Origin: Haliaeetus albicilla
Taxonomy: Eukaryota; Chordata; Aves; Accipitriformes; Accipitridae
Length of the DNA: 64,000 nt
NCBI RefSeq assembly: GCF_947461875.1
Contig: NC_091492.1
Location: forward strand, 22,363,822-22,427,821
Direction of reading: 5' to 3'
Shown here: piece after piece, positions 39,101 to 50,200 of the stretch
Position numbering within the stretch: the first letter of the stretch is position 1
How the letters are laid out: each line of letters starts with the position of its first letter
The notes under the pieces: model-generated
What the model saw: only the letters and a program-made list of their open reading frames with translations
Database searches by the model: none
Told to the model about the DNA's origin: nothing
Translations under genes and position numbers: made by a program

Positions 39101-42100
39101 ACTCCTATGGCTTTAGGTTATTTCAGAGCTGTGTAATTCAGGTGCAACCTTTACACACAGAGCAACAATTCACTGTTTTCAACTTCTCATCCAAGCTGAA
39201 GTGTAAGAATCAATACCTTGCTACACAACTCGTGTCTTCCCTGTGCTGCAGCAAAACCCTGCAGGTATGCAAGGTCTATAGGCTGGTTTGCACTCAGTCC
39301 TTTCTGAGGATCAAGCAATTAGCTACAGTCTGAAAAACCAGCCCAAGCAGTCACACACAGCAGAGCAACACAACAGCAAGGGGCTCACAACTGCTCCAGC
39401 TGCACAGCAGAGCCCCAGGGTGCTCACGGCCATCCCTCTACCACCTCCAGACACTAAACCCAGTTGTGCTGGGTGGTTTCTGTGGACTCACCAAATTTCA
39501 GAGGCATCCAACTAAGACCACAAGGACCAAAGGATGATCTAGGCTCACATCTAAACTGACCCAGGTCAAAGCCAAGCCTTGCATGAAGTGCTGTCAGCCT
39601 GGATCTGGTGAGGCCAAGCAGTGACAGTTCATCACCTCCCTCCAATGCTGCTCTCGCAGACCATCTCCCTTGCACAGGCTACAGAGGCTGGACTGCTTTT
39701 TATATTGATTCTCAATAGGAAAGAGATAGGGGATACAAGCAACACCCTTCCTCTTTGCTCACACAGCTCAGAGCAACACTGCTCCTGGTGAGCCTCCAGC
39801 ATACACTTGCACCACTGGCCAGCAGTGCCAGCCACCAGCATCAGCACCCCAGGGTGCCCTGACCACACACTGGTGGTGAGGGATACCAGGTATCAGCTGC
39901 CTTGCAGCTTTCTGGTGCTTGATCAGCAGCTGCTCATACCCAGCCTGCCCATACTGCAGGCACGCTGGGGTCCCTGCAGCCTCCCATGCTTGGCCAAAGC
40001 CTGGGCCAGACCTTAGGCTCATCTTGGAGGCAGGTTTGGGCTCACAGGCAGGCTCAGGACAGCACATCAAGGGCAGCATGGAAACTGCTGCTGTCTCCCT
40101 CCCAGCCCTGGGCCAGAGCAGCTGATCTCCACTCCCCTCCTCATCCTGTCCGAACTCTCAGGGCTGACCTCTCCCAGCCCAGCTGCACAGGAGGGCATTC
40201 TCCTCCTCACTGCAAACAGCTGTGACCTCCCCTAGGAAGGCAGGATTAACACTTTCCTCACCCCCTGCCCCAAAGCCAGGCTGCATACATGAGAGCAGCA
40301 CTCCTGGAGAAGCCGGACCATCGGGATGCAGAGCAAGAGCTCCAAAGTCACAGCCACAGATAAACAGCACTGCAGGGACTAAGTGCTCACCTACTTTGCT
40401 AGCCCAGGGGATGCACCATGGAAGACTGCAGCATTTCTCACTCCCCTCCAGCAGCAGGCAGCTGCCCATCCCTGCTCCAGCCAAATCCCAGCCCCTGAAA
40501 TGCAAACCTGCAAGAGATGGGGAACACCACAGCTTTGTAGCCCCTGCACAGGGTCAGCAGCTTTGCTCTGCAGCTCCGCATCTGCTCTGCTACTTTCCCA
40601 CTGAGCTGCACAGTGAGTTTTCCTTCAACCCCTCCTGCAAACTAAGTTTTGATCAGCCAGCCATGTCCAGACCAGCACATGGGGCTGGAGCATCACAGGC
40701 AGAGCTGGACTTGGGGTTGTTCCCAGGGGGTCTGGGAGAGTGGGCAGCTGGAAAAGCTGGGACCCCTCAACCGGGAGGTACAACAGCACTGCAAGCCACA
40801 TTCTCTTGCTCCAGTTAAGCATCACCTGTGCAACTCCCTGCCACAGGATTAAGCCAGCAGCAAGAAATGTATATAAGAGGAAACAATGCCCAAAGCTTTT
40901 TGGGCTGGGAGCTGCGCTGCTCCATGGCAGGCATCAGGAAGAGACTTTGTTGCATTTCTCAGTTGACCTGCAAGGTCTAGCATGACAGCCAGCATGGCTC
41001 ACACACCTTCACTGATGCCCAGTATCCCCAGGCACCCAACTCCACGTTTTTCCCTCTGCTGTGTTTTGCTTCCCATGGGCAAGAGAAGGAAGGTCAGGCT
41101 GTCTTTCTCCAAGAGCTTGCTCCTGCACTGATCCTCCCTGGCTGCTCCCACAGGAGACACCAGCAGTGACTCAATACCCAGTTGCCAGGAGGTGTCCAGA
41201 ATTAATCCGCAAAAGAATCAGGCCAATTACCATGCAAATACTCAAGCGAGGGATGCCATCCCAGGCAGAGCAGCCCTCGCATCTGCCCCTTGGCAGGCAC
41301 CTGCTGTAGCAGCAGTAAGGAAACACCGATCCCGCACCACAGGCTGCGCCTTGAACCTGTAAAACCACAAAGTATTTACAGCCGAGAGCAAACACACCAG
41401 AGCTGCAGAGGTGTCACCTCAATGCACCAGAGTAAGAACACCTTGTTCCAGCCACTGACTCACTAATTATACAGGCAATGCCACAGAGCCAGGGCTGGCT
41501 TGACCTGGCGTGCCACAGGGCACCTGCGAGCGCATGGCTGTCAGACATGTCCTCCCCAGGCAGCCCTGCCCTGCCACGGCTTTGACCTTCACTCGGTTGA
41601 ATCATTCATTCATCCGCTGCCTTGCTCCTCCAAGCTTCTTCCTTCCGAGAGGCCTCCCTCCGCTTCCCACCGGCGCCGCAGAGCCCTTCGAGCCGGACAG
41701 GAGACCCGGCTCTCACCTCTCCTTCTCAAAGACCCCCCCATCGCAAGACCCAATTTTCTAGGAAATGCGCAAATCCCCTTCTCCAGCTTGGGGGTCTCCA
41801 AGCCCAGCCCAGCCATTCCCACCAGTATGTGGGCTCCTGTCCTTGGCAGCACCACCGAGGTCGTGCCCATGGGTTTCCCTCCCCTCCACATCCATGCGGA
41901 GCCAGCAGCACCCTCCCAGCACACCTGCGGCAACAGCCACACTGGCTCCAGCACCTCCTCCTCACCCTGTGTCTGCTGCTGTCATCTGACAGCAAAGCAC
42001 CTGCTGACCCCAGCTACCTTCATCATCCTCCTGCCCCACTGCCAGGAGGAAGGAGAGAGGAAAGCACTTGTATACCAAGATACCCCAAAGAGATTCAGCC

Positions 42101-43036
42101 ACCAAAAGCCAGAGCTGTGTGAAGCCTGGGCTGGGAGCACAGCATGTTCCCTGCGGAGCCACCTTCCCCACGGAGGAGCTCTGCGCCAGGCAGCCCCAAG
42201 AGGAGGCGGGCAGCAGCTGAGCAGGGGATTCCCCTGCAAAGAGGGGGAACAGCCTGGTTTGCCCCAGGACAGAGCTCTGGATGGAGCAGCGGTACTCAGC
42301 TGCCGGCAGCCGGCCCCGTCGTAGCTTCTAGAGGTGCCACGAGCAGCTTTCTAAGAACAAGCATGGCTCCAGAGGGGAGGAGAAGACAACCCCTGGGCCA
42401 GCTGAGGCGCTCCCAAACCAGCGCTCCGGCCCTGCGCCAGCCCCACCACATGTCCCATCCAGTCTTCCGGCTTTCAGAGGAAGCAGCTCCCAGCATCGCG
42501 CCGCGACCGGCGCTCGACGCGCAAGGAGCCGCTTTTGCGGGGGCCGACGCGACTCCCTCACGGCTCCTCGCTTCAGGGCGAGGGCGACGGCAGGTACGGC
42601 CCGGCCGGTTCTGCTTGGACACGGAGGAGGGACGAGCAGGCCACCTCTCTGGCCGCGGGACGGCACCCAGACGGGCCCCCTCTCGCAGGACCTGACCGGC
42701 ACCCGCTCCCCGCTGCCCCCACGCCGGGGCCGTCGGGGCTTCGAGGCCGCTGTCCCCGCACTCACCTGTGACGAGAACGGCTCTGCCCGCCACCGGCAGC
42801 AACCTGCGGGGCGATGCCCGCCACAGCAGCAGGCAGGCGGCGGCGGCGGCCAGGGCGAGCCCCAGGGGCAGCGGCAGGCAGGCGCGGCACAGGCTCTGCA
42901 GCCCGGCCAGCAGCGCCAAGGGCAGCACCAGCCCCCGGCCCGGCCCCAGGGCCCGCCGGGCCGCCCGTAACGCCAGGCTACCGGCCAGCGCCGCCCACAG
43001 CGCGCCGTACGCCCACCGCTCCAGCCCCGGTTCCAT
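26753..43036 (-). CDS. HSD11B2: 11-beta-hydroxysteroid dehydrogenase type 2, complete, 5 exons
   Basis: NAD-dependent short-chain dehydrogenase of the ER membrane that oxidises cortisol/corticosterone to inactive 11-keto steroids, protecting the mineralocorticoid receptor. Exons (- strand order): 42766-43036, 28724-28936, 28256-28441, 27597-27734, 26753-27114. They total 1,170 nt = 389 aa plus stop (human is 405 aa). Residues ~10-75 are hydrophobic, consistent with N-terminal membrane anchors. The Rossmann cofactor loop TGCDSGFG begins at T90. VNNAG follows in exon 3. The catalytic set is Ser221, Tyr234 and Lys238 (YGASK), with the same 13- and 4-residue spacing as in the human enzyme. Every junction is GT-AG and in phase. 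The ATG at 43036 is the first in frame after the promoter. Intron 1 is very large (13.8 kb). Confidence 0.96.
27115..27596 (-). other. HSD11B2 intron 4 (0.5 kb)
   Basis: Donor gtaaga at 27596, acceptor cttgcag. Nothing else is seen. Confidence 0.85.
27597..27734 (-). CDS. HSD11B2: HSD11B2 exon 4 (catalytic Tyr/Lys)
   Basis: Reads DLPFPCLAAYGASKAALSLL and on to VLPGYYKTG. Carries the active-site Y-x3-K (Tyr234, Lys238). The acceptor is tgcaag, a slightly less common AAG end. 138 nt. Confidence 0.95.
27735..28255 (-). other. HSD11B2 intron 3 (0.5 kb)
   Basis: Donor gtgagc at 28255. No recognised element. Confidence 0.85.
28256..28441 (-). CDS. HSD11B2: HSD11B2 exon 3 (NNAG and catalytic Ser)
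   Basis: Begins LWGLVNNAGFNDTIADAELS and ends RIVTVSSPA plus one base. Contains the structural NNAG motif and the catalytic Ser221. 186 nt. Confidence 0.96.
28724..28936 (-). CDS. HSD11B2: HSD11B2 exon 2 (cofactor-binding loop)
   Basis: Begins by completing the Gly of TG, then CDSGFGQATARHLDAMGFRV, and ends HVQAHTNST plus one base. The intron-1 junction falls inside the TGxxxGxG dinucleotide motif. 213 nt. The 282-nt intron to exon 3 contains nothing notable. Confidence 0.96.
30482..30540 (+). promoter_or_regulatory. Paired AGATAAGG (GATA-factor-type) sites in HSD11B2 intron 1
   Basis: AGATAAGG at 30482-30489 and again at 30533-30540, same orientation, 51 bp start to start, in a locally AT-richer patch. 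WGATAR is the consensus for GATA factors; use in vivo is inferred only. Confidence 0.4.
30874..30913. repeat. (CA)12 microsatellite followed by A17
   Basis: Uninterrupted CA dinucleotides 30874-30897 running into a homopolymer A tract to 30913. Confidence 0.95.
32316..32408. repeat. Short imperfect tandem repeat
   Basis: Three to four copies of a ~30-bp unit built on 'gagctgtg...atcctcatcc'; the phrase 'cctcatcc' recurs at regular steps. Inside HSD11B2 intron 1. Confidence 0.75.
34749..34768. repeat. Poly-C run
   Basis: Nearly pure C with one G, in HSD11B2 intron 1; G-rich on the transcribed minus strand. Confidence 0.85.
36006..36069. repeat. T/G-rich low-complexity tract
   Basis: Runs of T broken by G or GG (gtttgttttttgg type), ending in a T18 run. 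On the minus strand it reads as the A/C-rich type seen at 15300-15414. Confidence 0.9.
42766..43036 (-). CDS. HSD11B2: HSD11B2 exon 1 (membrane anchor)
   Basis: ATG at 43036 in ccgggATGg context. Reads MEPGLERWAYGALWAALAGS and continues as a long Leu/Ala-rich hydrophobic stretch to GRAVLVT plus g, donor acag|gtgagt. 90 codons plus one base. The frame stays open well into intron 1, which is a GC effect. Confidence 0.94.
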
Positions 43037-43086
43037 CCCGGGCCCCGGCCCCGCCGCTGCCGCCGCGCCCGGCCCCGCCGCGCCCG

Positions 43087-43092
43087 TTTATA
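43087..43092 (-). promoter_or_regulatory. HSD11B2: TATA box of HSD11B2
   Basis: TATAAA on the minus strand (ggtTATAAAcggg), ~51 bp upstream of the ATG, which would put the start site near 43060 and give a very short 5'UTR. Confidence 0.55.
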
Positions 43093-43110
43093 ACCGCCCA
43101 GGCGGTGGGA

Positions 43111-43141
43111 AAGGGGCGGGGCCGCTCCCGGTCCCGCCAAT
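43111..43141 (-). promoter_or_regulatory. HSD11B2: GC box and inverted CCAAT box of HSD11B2
   Basis: An Sp1-type core aaggggcggggcc (43111-43123) and a CCAAT on the + strand (43137-43141, ATTGG on the gene strand) lie at typical distances upstream of the TATA box. Confidence 0.5.
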
Positions 43142-43289
43142 GGGAGACGATCGGGCCCGCGGCGGGGGTACCGGGCACCGCCGGTACCGGCCCGGAGCCC
43201 CGCCGGTACGCCGCCGCGGGCAGCGGGGCGGGGGGCGGCGGCGCGGAGCCCGGCGGCGCGGAGCCCGGCGGGACCCCGCGAGCCTTGGC

Positions 43290-44270
43290 TCGGCTCGGCT
43301 CGGCTCGGGACATCGTGCCGCCTGGCTAGGCGCGGTTCAGCGCGGCTCGGGAGGGCGCGGGAGACAGTGCCACCCAGGTAGGCACGGCTCGGCTAGGCAC
43401 GGCTCGGCTCGGCTCCGTGCAGCACAGCTTGGGACAGCATGCCGCCTACGGCACGGCACGGCTCGGCTCAGCTCAGGATGGGTCAGGGCATGATGCCAGC
43501 GAGGCAGGCACGGCTCGGCTTGGCACGGCTCGCTTCAGCTCGGCTTGGTTCAGCATGGGTCAGGACATCATGCCACCTAGGAAGGCATGGCTCAGCTTGG
43601 CTCAGCTCGGCTCAACATGGCTCGGGACATCATGCCACCTAGGAAGGCATGGCTAAACTCGGCACGGCATGCCTTAGCTCAGCGGCGTGGCTCAGCTCGA
43701 CCCAGCACAGCACGGCTTAGGACACCATGCCACCTAGTTGGGCACACCTCGGCTCGGCACAGCTCAGCTCGGCACAGCTCGGTTCGGCACAGCTCGTTTC
43801 AGCACAGCTCAGAACATCATGCCACCTAGGTAAGCATGGCTCAACTTGGCTCAGCTCGGCTTGACACAGCACAGCTCAGCACATCTCGGCTTGGCACAGC
43901 TCAGCTTGACACAGCATGGCTTGGCTCAGCTCAGCATGGCTCAGGACATCATGACACCTAAGTAGGCACAGCTCAGCTCAACTCGACTCAGTTCAGCAAG
44001 GCTCAACACGGCACAGCTTGGATCGGCTCAGTTCAGCATGGCTTGACTTGGTTCAGCATAGCTTGAGATGTCATGCCACCTATGGCACAGCTCAACTCGG
44101 CTCAGTTCAGCACAGCTCGGGACATTGTGCCACCCAGGTAGGCACAGCTCAGCTCAGCTTGGTTCAACTCAGCTCAGCTCAGTTCAGCTCAGCTTGACAC
44201 GGTATGTCTTGGCACAGCTCAGCTTGGCTTCGTTCGGCCTGGCACAGCTTGGCTCAGTGCCTATGCCGGG
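43290..44270. repeat. Two-level minisatellite upstream of HSD11B2
   Basis: About eleven copies of a ~24-30 bp core of the form 'gggacatcatgccacctagg' plus 'taggca' start near 43307, 43359, 43431, 43483, 43560, 43624, 43718, 43811, 43941, 44065 and 44118. Between them are spacers of variable length made of 5-10 bp units (ggctc, ggcacggctc, cagcacagctc). Start-to-start distance runs from ~52 to ~130 bp. Spacers near the promoter are cggctcgg; distal ones are mostly cagctcag. Confidence 0.92.
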
Positions 44271-47200
44271 CAGAGCTTCCCGGCAGGAAGCAGCAGTGCA
44301 TTCAGCCCCGCTCAGCAGGAGGGCAGGTCCCCTGCCCACTGCCAGAGCCAGAACCAGTGCCACCAGCGCCCACGTCCCATGGAACAAGGGGAGCACAGGG
44401 CAGAGCCTCCCTCCAGGGCCACCCCTCCGTTGGGGTCTCCCCTCACAGGGTGGTGCCCCCAGGACCTGCTCATCTGCTGGGGGAGCACCACGCGGGCGCT
44501 GGGCCAGATGCCACCTGGGTCCTGGTGCCTTGGCCAGCCGCGCTTGGGTTTCTCCTGGTGCCTGGAGCAGGCAGGTAAGGTGTGAATCCCTTCCTAGCTG
44601 CTCCCTACAATGCGGGGCTAACAACCCCTGGGTGATCCCAAACCATTTCTCAGTACCCTGCTCTTTGTTCGCCACCCGGAGCAGGCAGCACCCTGCTACC
44701 CAGCGTTATTGTGGGACTGCAGCACGCGAGCCGTGCTGGAATGTCAGCTCCTGGCTTGCCCCGGAGGGTGCCGCGAGGCTCGAGGGAAGCCCTGCCGGGC
44801 GCCAGGTCCATGCCACCTCCGGTGAGTGCTGGCAGGAGCTCCCTGCACCGCCCCGGCCGGGGGGGCAAAGTCCTCTCCTTTCCAGGTTTATTACACAGGG
44901 TAATTGCTGCCACTGGGCTTGCTTTATTAAGCACCTGCTTTAATATTTCACCAAGTCTCCGTACTTGGTGATCCTTTGTGCGTCCCTGCAGTGGGCCTGA
45001 CCCTCGGTGCCCTCTGCGTGGAGGGCGAGAGGCTTTCGCGTGCCAGCATTGGCACCGGTCTCTGATCCTGGAGAAGCCGGACTCTGCCAGCCGGGCTGCT
45101 GTCAGTGCCGGCCACCCCTGCCAAACCCCACGAACCCTGGCATGGTGGTGGAAATGGGAGCAGATGCTTGTGTTATCCTTCTTGGAAACAACCCCTGTGG
45201 TACCGGTGGAAAAACACATTTCATCAGCGGCGACGGCAGCACTGCAGAAGTGCAGTGTCGAACAGGCTGGGGTGGTTTTGCTGGGGTGTGGTGGTGGGAC
45301 CCAGCTGGGTTTGCAGCCCTGCTTTTCCAGGCAGGGGAATGCCAGGAATGCCGATGAGGTAGAGGAGGAGGAGGGATGTTCCCAACAGCATGGCCGCAGG
45401 CTCTCCTGCAGGAATCCAGTTGCTTGCAGCACTGGTCTACTGAACTTGGTGAAAACGATGGAGGTGGCCACAAGGCAGAGCCTTGGGGGACTTGTGCTCT
45501 GAAGAGGACCCTGTTAAACATCTGCACTCATCGCTTCACCAGGGCTTGAAAAATCCCGTTGGAGAAAGGTTGTTTTCCAAAGATGTGGTCTCCTGAGAGA
45601 GCATCCCCCACTGCATCGGCCGAGCCAGAGCTGCTGGGGCATGCAAGGAAGTGGGATCAGGGATACGGTGCTTTACAGAGACAGACAGAACGTAGATTCC
45701 ATACCAACGATGGTGTTTCACAAAGGGTAGATGCAATGTGGATTCACACGTCTCCTTGAGAGCTGGGTTGGGTGCCTATTCATCCATCTCTTCCAGAGCT
45801 CCTCACACATGGTCTCAGGATGCCCTTCTTGTGGGACACCTCAAGATGGGTTGTAGATAGCCGTGGTGTGCTCTGTCAGCTGCAGTCAGGGCTTTCCATG
45901 GATGTTGTCACCAAGAGGTCCGGTGGCATGGGGTTGGACCACCAGCACCCTTTGCCAACCCTGGCCGTCCCCCAGCTCTCCTCCAAATGGTCAGCGTGCA
46001 GTTAGGCTGGCCTTGGTGGCTATTCCCTTGAAGGCAGTGCCTGGCCTTCTTCATCTTCCCATTGCTCAACACCCAAGGGTGCCTCCCAGACGTGCTGTGC
46101 TGTTAGGAAATGCTGGTGATAGCCCCCATTACCTTTTGACCTACTTGAGCTCTTCCATAACTGTTCTGCTAATTACAGTTCACATTTTTCAGGGGAAGCG
46201 GGGCTGGTTCAACTGCAGGCATCTCCCACACCCTTCCTGGGGCTGCTCATGCAGGTCCCCGGGGACACACACCATATTTTCCTAGTGCTCCCCTTGCCCT
46301 AGGCTGTTCCTCCAGCTTGGTGGAGCCTCCCATGACTAACAGGTTTTGAGATAATTGTTCCACTCCCTAATCTCTTCTGCAAAAGATTCATGACATTGTT
46401 TTTGAAGTGCCATGAGCCATTTCCAGGGGCTCTAAGCCCATGAGGGATGTGATTCATCCATGCTGCTCCCACAGGTACTTAATCTTCTCCAAAACAGCAA
46501 GTCCTTCTTCCACAGCTATTATCTCCTTAGGGAACACCACCCAGGCGAGCACCTAACAGGACACTTTTGTCTGTTCACCGCTGATGAAGACTTGTGCCAG
46601 CATTTGCTGCCTTGCACAGGCCATAGGGTATAGTCCTTCTCCGAGAGCAGTTGTCTCAGGAGAGGGGACTGGGGCTGGGACCCCCTTGGATGTCACTTGT
46701 GGGCTGGGTACCTACCATGGACCATCAAGCCCACGGGAAAGGGGGTACTGGAAGTGTCCCTTGCTAAGTAAAGCAGATGGGGCTCCTCTCCCACACCATG
46801 TCCTCAAAGAGCCCTTAGGATGGATACGGGTCCATCCTTCTTTGCTGTGAAGATGTGAGACACTGGAGCCCACTGGCATCTGGGGCCAGAAGCAGTTCAG
46901 GAGTGACAAAGGCCATTGCACTGCCTGGAATTAACTCTCTTTTTGACTCAAAGTGTCTTGCAGAGGACAGTGATTAATTACTCCCAGCATCAAATATTTG
47001 TGTCCTACCACTGAACTTGCGCTGTTCTATGGGTTCTGGTTGCACTTCGCTGCTGGAATGGGACCTCTCTGTTATTGTGGCTTTCTTCTCTGGGGAGGGC
47101 AGATCCTCGGGTGGCTGTGATCCAGCTAAGCCAGGCTCAGCTCCAGGAAGCCTTACCTGCACCCGACACTTTAATGTCCCCATGATCCTTCTCCAAGCCC

Positions 47201-50200
47201 AGGGCATGGAAACCAGGTCTGGCAAAGCCCAGCCTGGAGGCACTTTCCATGGCATGGCCAACCTGAGCCACAGCTGCCCAAGGAGCCACCTTAACTCTTC
47301 ATGCTGGGATCTTCTCCTCCTTCTTCCCCCAGGACTTCCCATCCCTTGTTTCCAACTTACTTCAGGCCATGACTGAGGACTTTTTTGGGGGCTTTCCTTA
47401 TGGTTTGCTGCTGTAAAACACAGGCAACCGTTTGTGCCCATTATCCCATGCATCTGATGCCATGTTGCTGGGGTCAGCCTGAGTCCCAGGCTTTGATCCT
47501 CCATCTGCAGGGGGTTCCATGCGCCTTGGCTGGATGGTGAGCACAGCCCAAACCTCTCCCTAACTCCTGGCAGGACCTCTCTGTTCCTGGGGTACTGCAG
47601 CTGGAGCAGCTTCTTCAGGGAGTACCAGGGCTGCTCCCTGGAACAGCATAGCTGGCAGCATGGAGCATCCAGCCAAGCACTGACCCTGGATCTGACTCTT
47701 TGCAAATCCCCTCATCTTTGGAACATTCCTGCCTCCGACTTGTTTTTTTCAGGTTGCGCGTGATCCCCAGGTATTTACAAAACAGGGCTCCGCTTCCAGC
47801 TGCATTTATGGCTTTGGGAGATGTTTCACCTCTGGGAAACCACTCCCCAGCCTGACCTCGAGCTTTTCCGCCCCAGTGAGGACCCCATGTCGCCATGCCT
47901 GCTCACCCACGCAGCCTTGGCAGCCCCTTTGCCAGCCAGGCTTTCTGCACTGCGGTTCTCCAAACAAGAGCTGCTTTTGGGCTGCAGGGACCTTGCTCCT
48001 TCGGTGCGGCTGGGAAGCGTCGGTGACACTCTGAAGTGCTCCCAGCTCCACTAATGCCTAGTACTCTGCATCCCCCATCTCTTTGGGCACGCGTGGTACC
48101 CTTGCCAGGCTTGCTTTGCTAGTCCAGCATCACCCCCCCATGTCCCATCTCTCCCGTCCTCATCACAAGGCATCTGCCTCAATATTAGGGAGATGGGGAC
48201 AGGGCGAATGTGGCTCCCCCTTGGCCCTGAGGCAGATCCCAGGGGAATCCGGCTGGGCCACACTCCAGGTGACATCCTGCCACCTCTGCCCTCAGGGGAG
48301 AGGGCAGTAGGTCATGGCAACCATGTGACCTGGTTCCCATCCCACACCTCCATCCCACCCGGGAAGGCAGTTGCAGAGCAGTGTGTCACCAGCTCCAGGT
48401 TGCTCAAGCGAGTTAGGGCCAGGAGGTAGAGGAGTCCTCCTCCAGCTGAGACATTTGGAATGAGCAGGAGGAATTTGGAGGAGGCAGATGATTATGATGC
48501 TCCTGGAAGGTGGCCAGGACGCAGTGGCACTTGCAAGAAGTGCTCTGGATGGCTCTGAGCTGTGAGCAAAAGTGAGGTTATGCTGTCCCTGATGGGAATT
48601 GTGCTTCTCATGCAAAGTGGTGGGGCTTCACAGCAACCACAAGCCTAGGACCATGGGTGGTCCCCCAGCTCCGTGGGGATGTGCCCATGTGGCACGATGC
48701 TGGAACCAACCTCGGAGCATGGCAGCAAAGAGGACCCCACATTGGGACAGTCCCATGGAAAGGGCTGGCAGGGTGGGATGGAGGAGGCAGGGGACATCTT
48801 CCAGCATAGGTTCTGTAAGGGGTGGGAGCGAGTCTCCATTGCCAAACTGCTACAAAAGAGGGTAAATGTGACAGCAAGTGGAGCCAGGCTCGTCCCCACT
48901 GTCCCCTGCTCAGCCTCCCCCCTGCCCCCACCTGGAAGGGGGCCAGGGACGAGTGCTGGAGAGACAGTCGAGCGCAGGGGGACTGGAGCTTGTCCCTGCC
49001 AGCAAGACAAATGGCTGGGACCAAGGACGTGGCTGTCATCTCACCGGGGACATGGAAGGGGCAGGACGTCTCGCCGGGGTGGGGGAGCGGGGTGCAGCCC
49101 CCCGGGGTGTCAGGGAGGGGAGAACAGCAAACTGAAGGCCAGCGGGTGAGCGTCTGAGGAGCGGCAGGACATGAGGCGTTGTTTCGGGTGGCCTCGCCAT
49201 GTGCGTGGCCGCCGTGCCCCCTCGTGGCAGCAGGACACAGCTGGTGGCCCCAGGCTGGCGGCCCCAGGCTGGCACGGGCAGGAGCCATGCCTGGCAGGGA
49301 TGGAGGCAGGGATGAAGGTGCTGGGTGCCACAAGGTGCCCCGGCAGGGTCACCTCATCCCACCCGGAGCATCCTCCTGAGGGGGGTGCTGCACCTCTACC
49401 CCATCTCTGCTGATGCTGCCTGAGGCCGCGCATGCCTGGGGTCCCCACCAAGCCTCATGTGGCAGCCCATGACCTTGCCTCTGCTCACAAAGGAGCCTCC
49501 GGCATCCTGCCACCCCCCTCTCCTTCCCGAGGAGGGGGGCTGTGCCTGCTTGGTGTGTTTTTGGCATAAACCACTTGCGCCTCGGCCAAGCCAAGCACTT
49601 CAGGCGCCGCTCAAGGGCAGGCAGCGTGTGCCCGGGGCCGGGCCGGGAATCCTAGAAATATCACCAAGGCTGCAAAAAAAAAAAACAGCTGGAAAAAAAC
49701 AAACAGGGGTTGGCAGAGGCCTTTGCTGAGGCCACGGCTGCCCCGACTGCTGCCAGACCGCTTGGGGTGGGGGGCATTCCCCAGCACCCTGCCTCAGTTT
49801 CCTCCAGCAAGCCCTAGAGAGCAACAGTCCTGGGGTTGTCACATGTATAATGTCACTTTGGGTACCTGGGGCAGATGCACAGGGTTGGGAAGATGCTTTC
49901 CTACCTCTTTCTCCTTCCTGCTGTGCAGCTGAGTGGCTCAATGTCATCTGTCGTGACCTCCGTATCCTCTCTTTGGGGACCCAAGTCAAGCACCCAGAGG
50001 GGAGGAGAGCCAGACCACATCTTGGGGCACCTGCAGCTCTTAGCATGGTATCTTGCTGTCCCCAGAGCCACCCAGGAACATCTCAGGCACGTCACAAGCT
50101 GGGGGGGGGGGGCTGGCACTGCCCAGCTCCTCTGAGGACACCAGGGTGTCCAACCTCATGGGAGAGGGACAACCCTGGGCAGAGGTTAGCCAGGAGGAAG

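Larger units (their letters stand above)
28937..42765 (-). other. HSD11B2 intron 1 (13.8 kb)
   Basis: Donor cacag|gtgagt at 42765, acceptor tcttgcag at 28937. GC-rich overall. It contains a (CA)12-A17 microsatellite, a T/G-rich tract, a poly-C run, a short tandem repeat near 32.3 kb, and a pair of AGATAAGG sites. Many open frames occur on both strands, but none resembles a known protein or has paired splice sites I could support. Confidence 0.8.
42480..43340. promoter_or_regulatory. HSD11B2: CpG island over HSD11B2 exon 1 and promoter
   Basis: Dense CG dinucleotides from ~42480 through exon 1 and ~300 bp upstream of the ATG. CpG density falls away into intron 1 and along the minisatellite on the other side. 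Boundaries estimated by eye. Confidence 0.8.

Noticed and set aside
41500..42324. 274-codon + strand frame in HSD11B2 intron 1
   Set aside because: Overlapping frames on both strands are open in this low-stop, CpG-rich segment; no homology.
42296..43140. 246- and 270-codon minus-strand frames over HSD11B2 exon 1
   Set aside because: One starts at the real ATG but simply reads through a strong donor into GC-rich intron; the other is an out-of-frame Arg/Gly/Pro-rich shadow. Neither continues the enzyme.
44068..44943. 291-codon + strand frame
   Set aside because: Its N-terminal part is translated minisatellite and the rest is random GC-rich sequence; no homology or splice signals.
46974..49333. 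243- and 241-codon minus-strand frames in the intergenic region
   Set aside because: Translations show no domain or family resemblance, with abundant W, C, P and H typical of noncoding frames; no supporting promoter or splicing.
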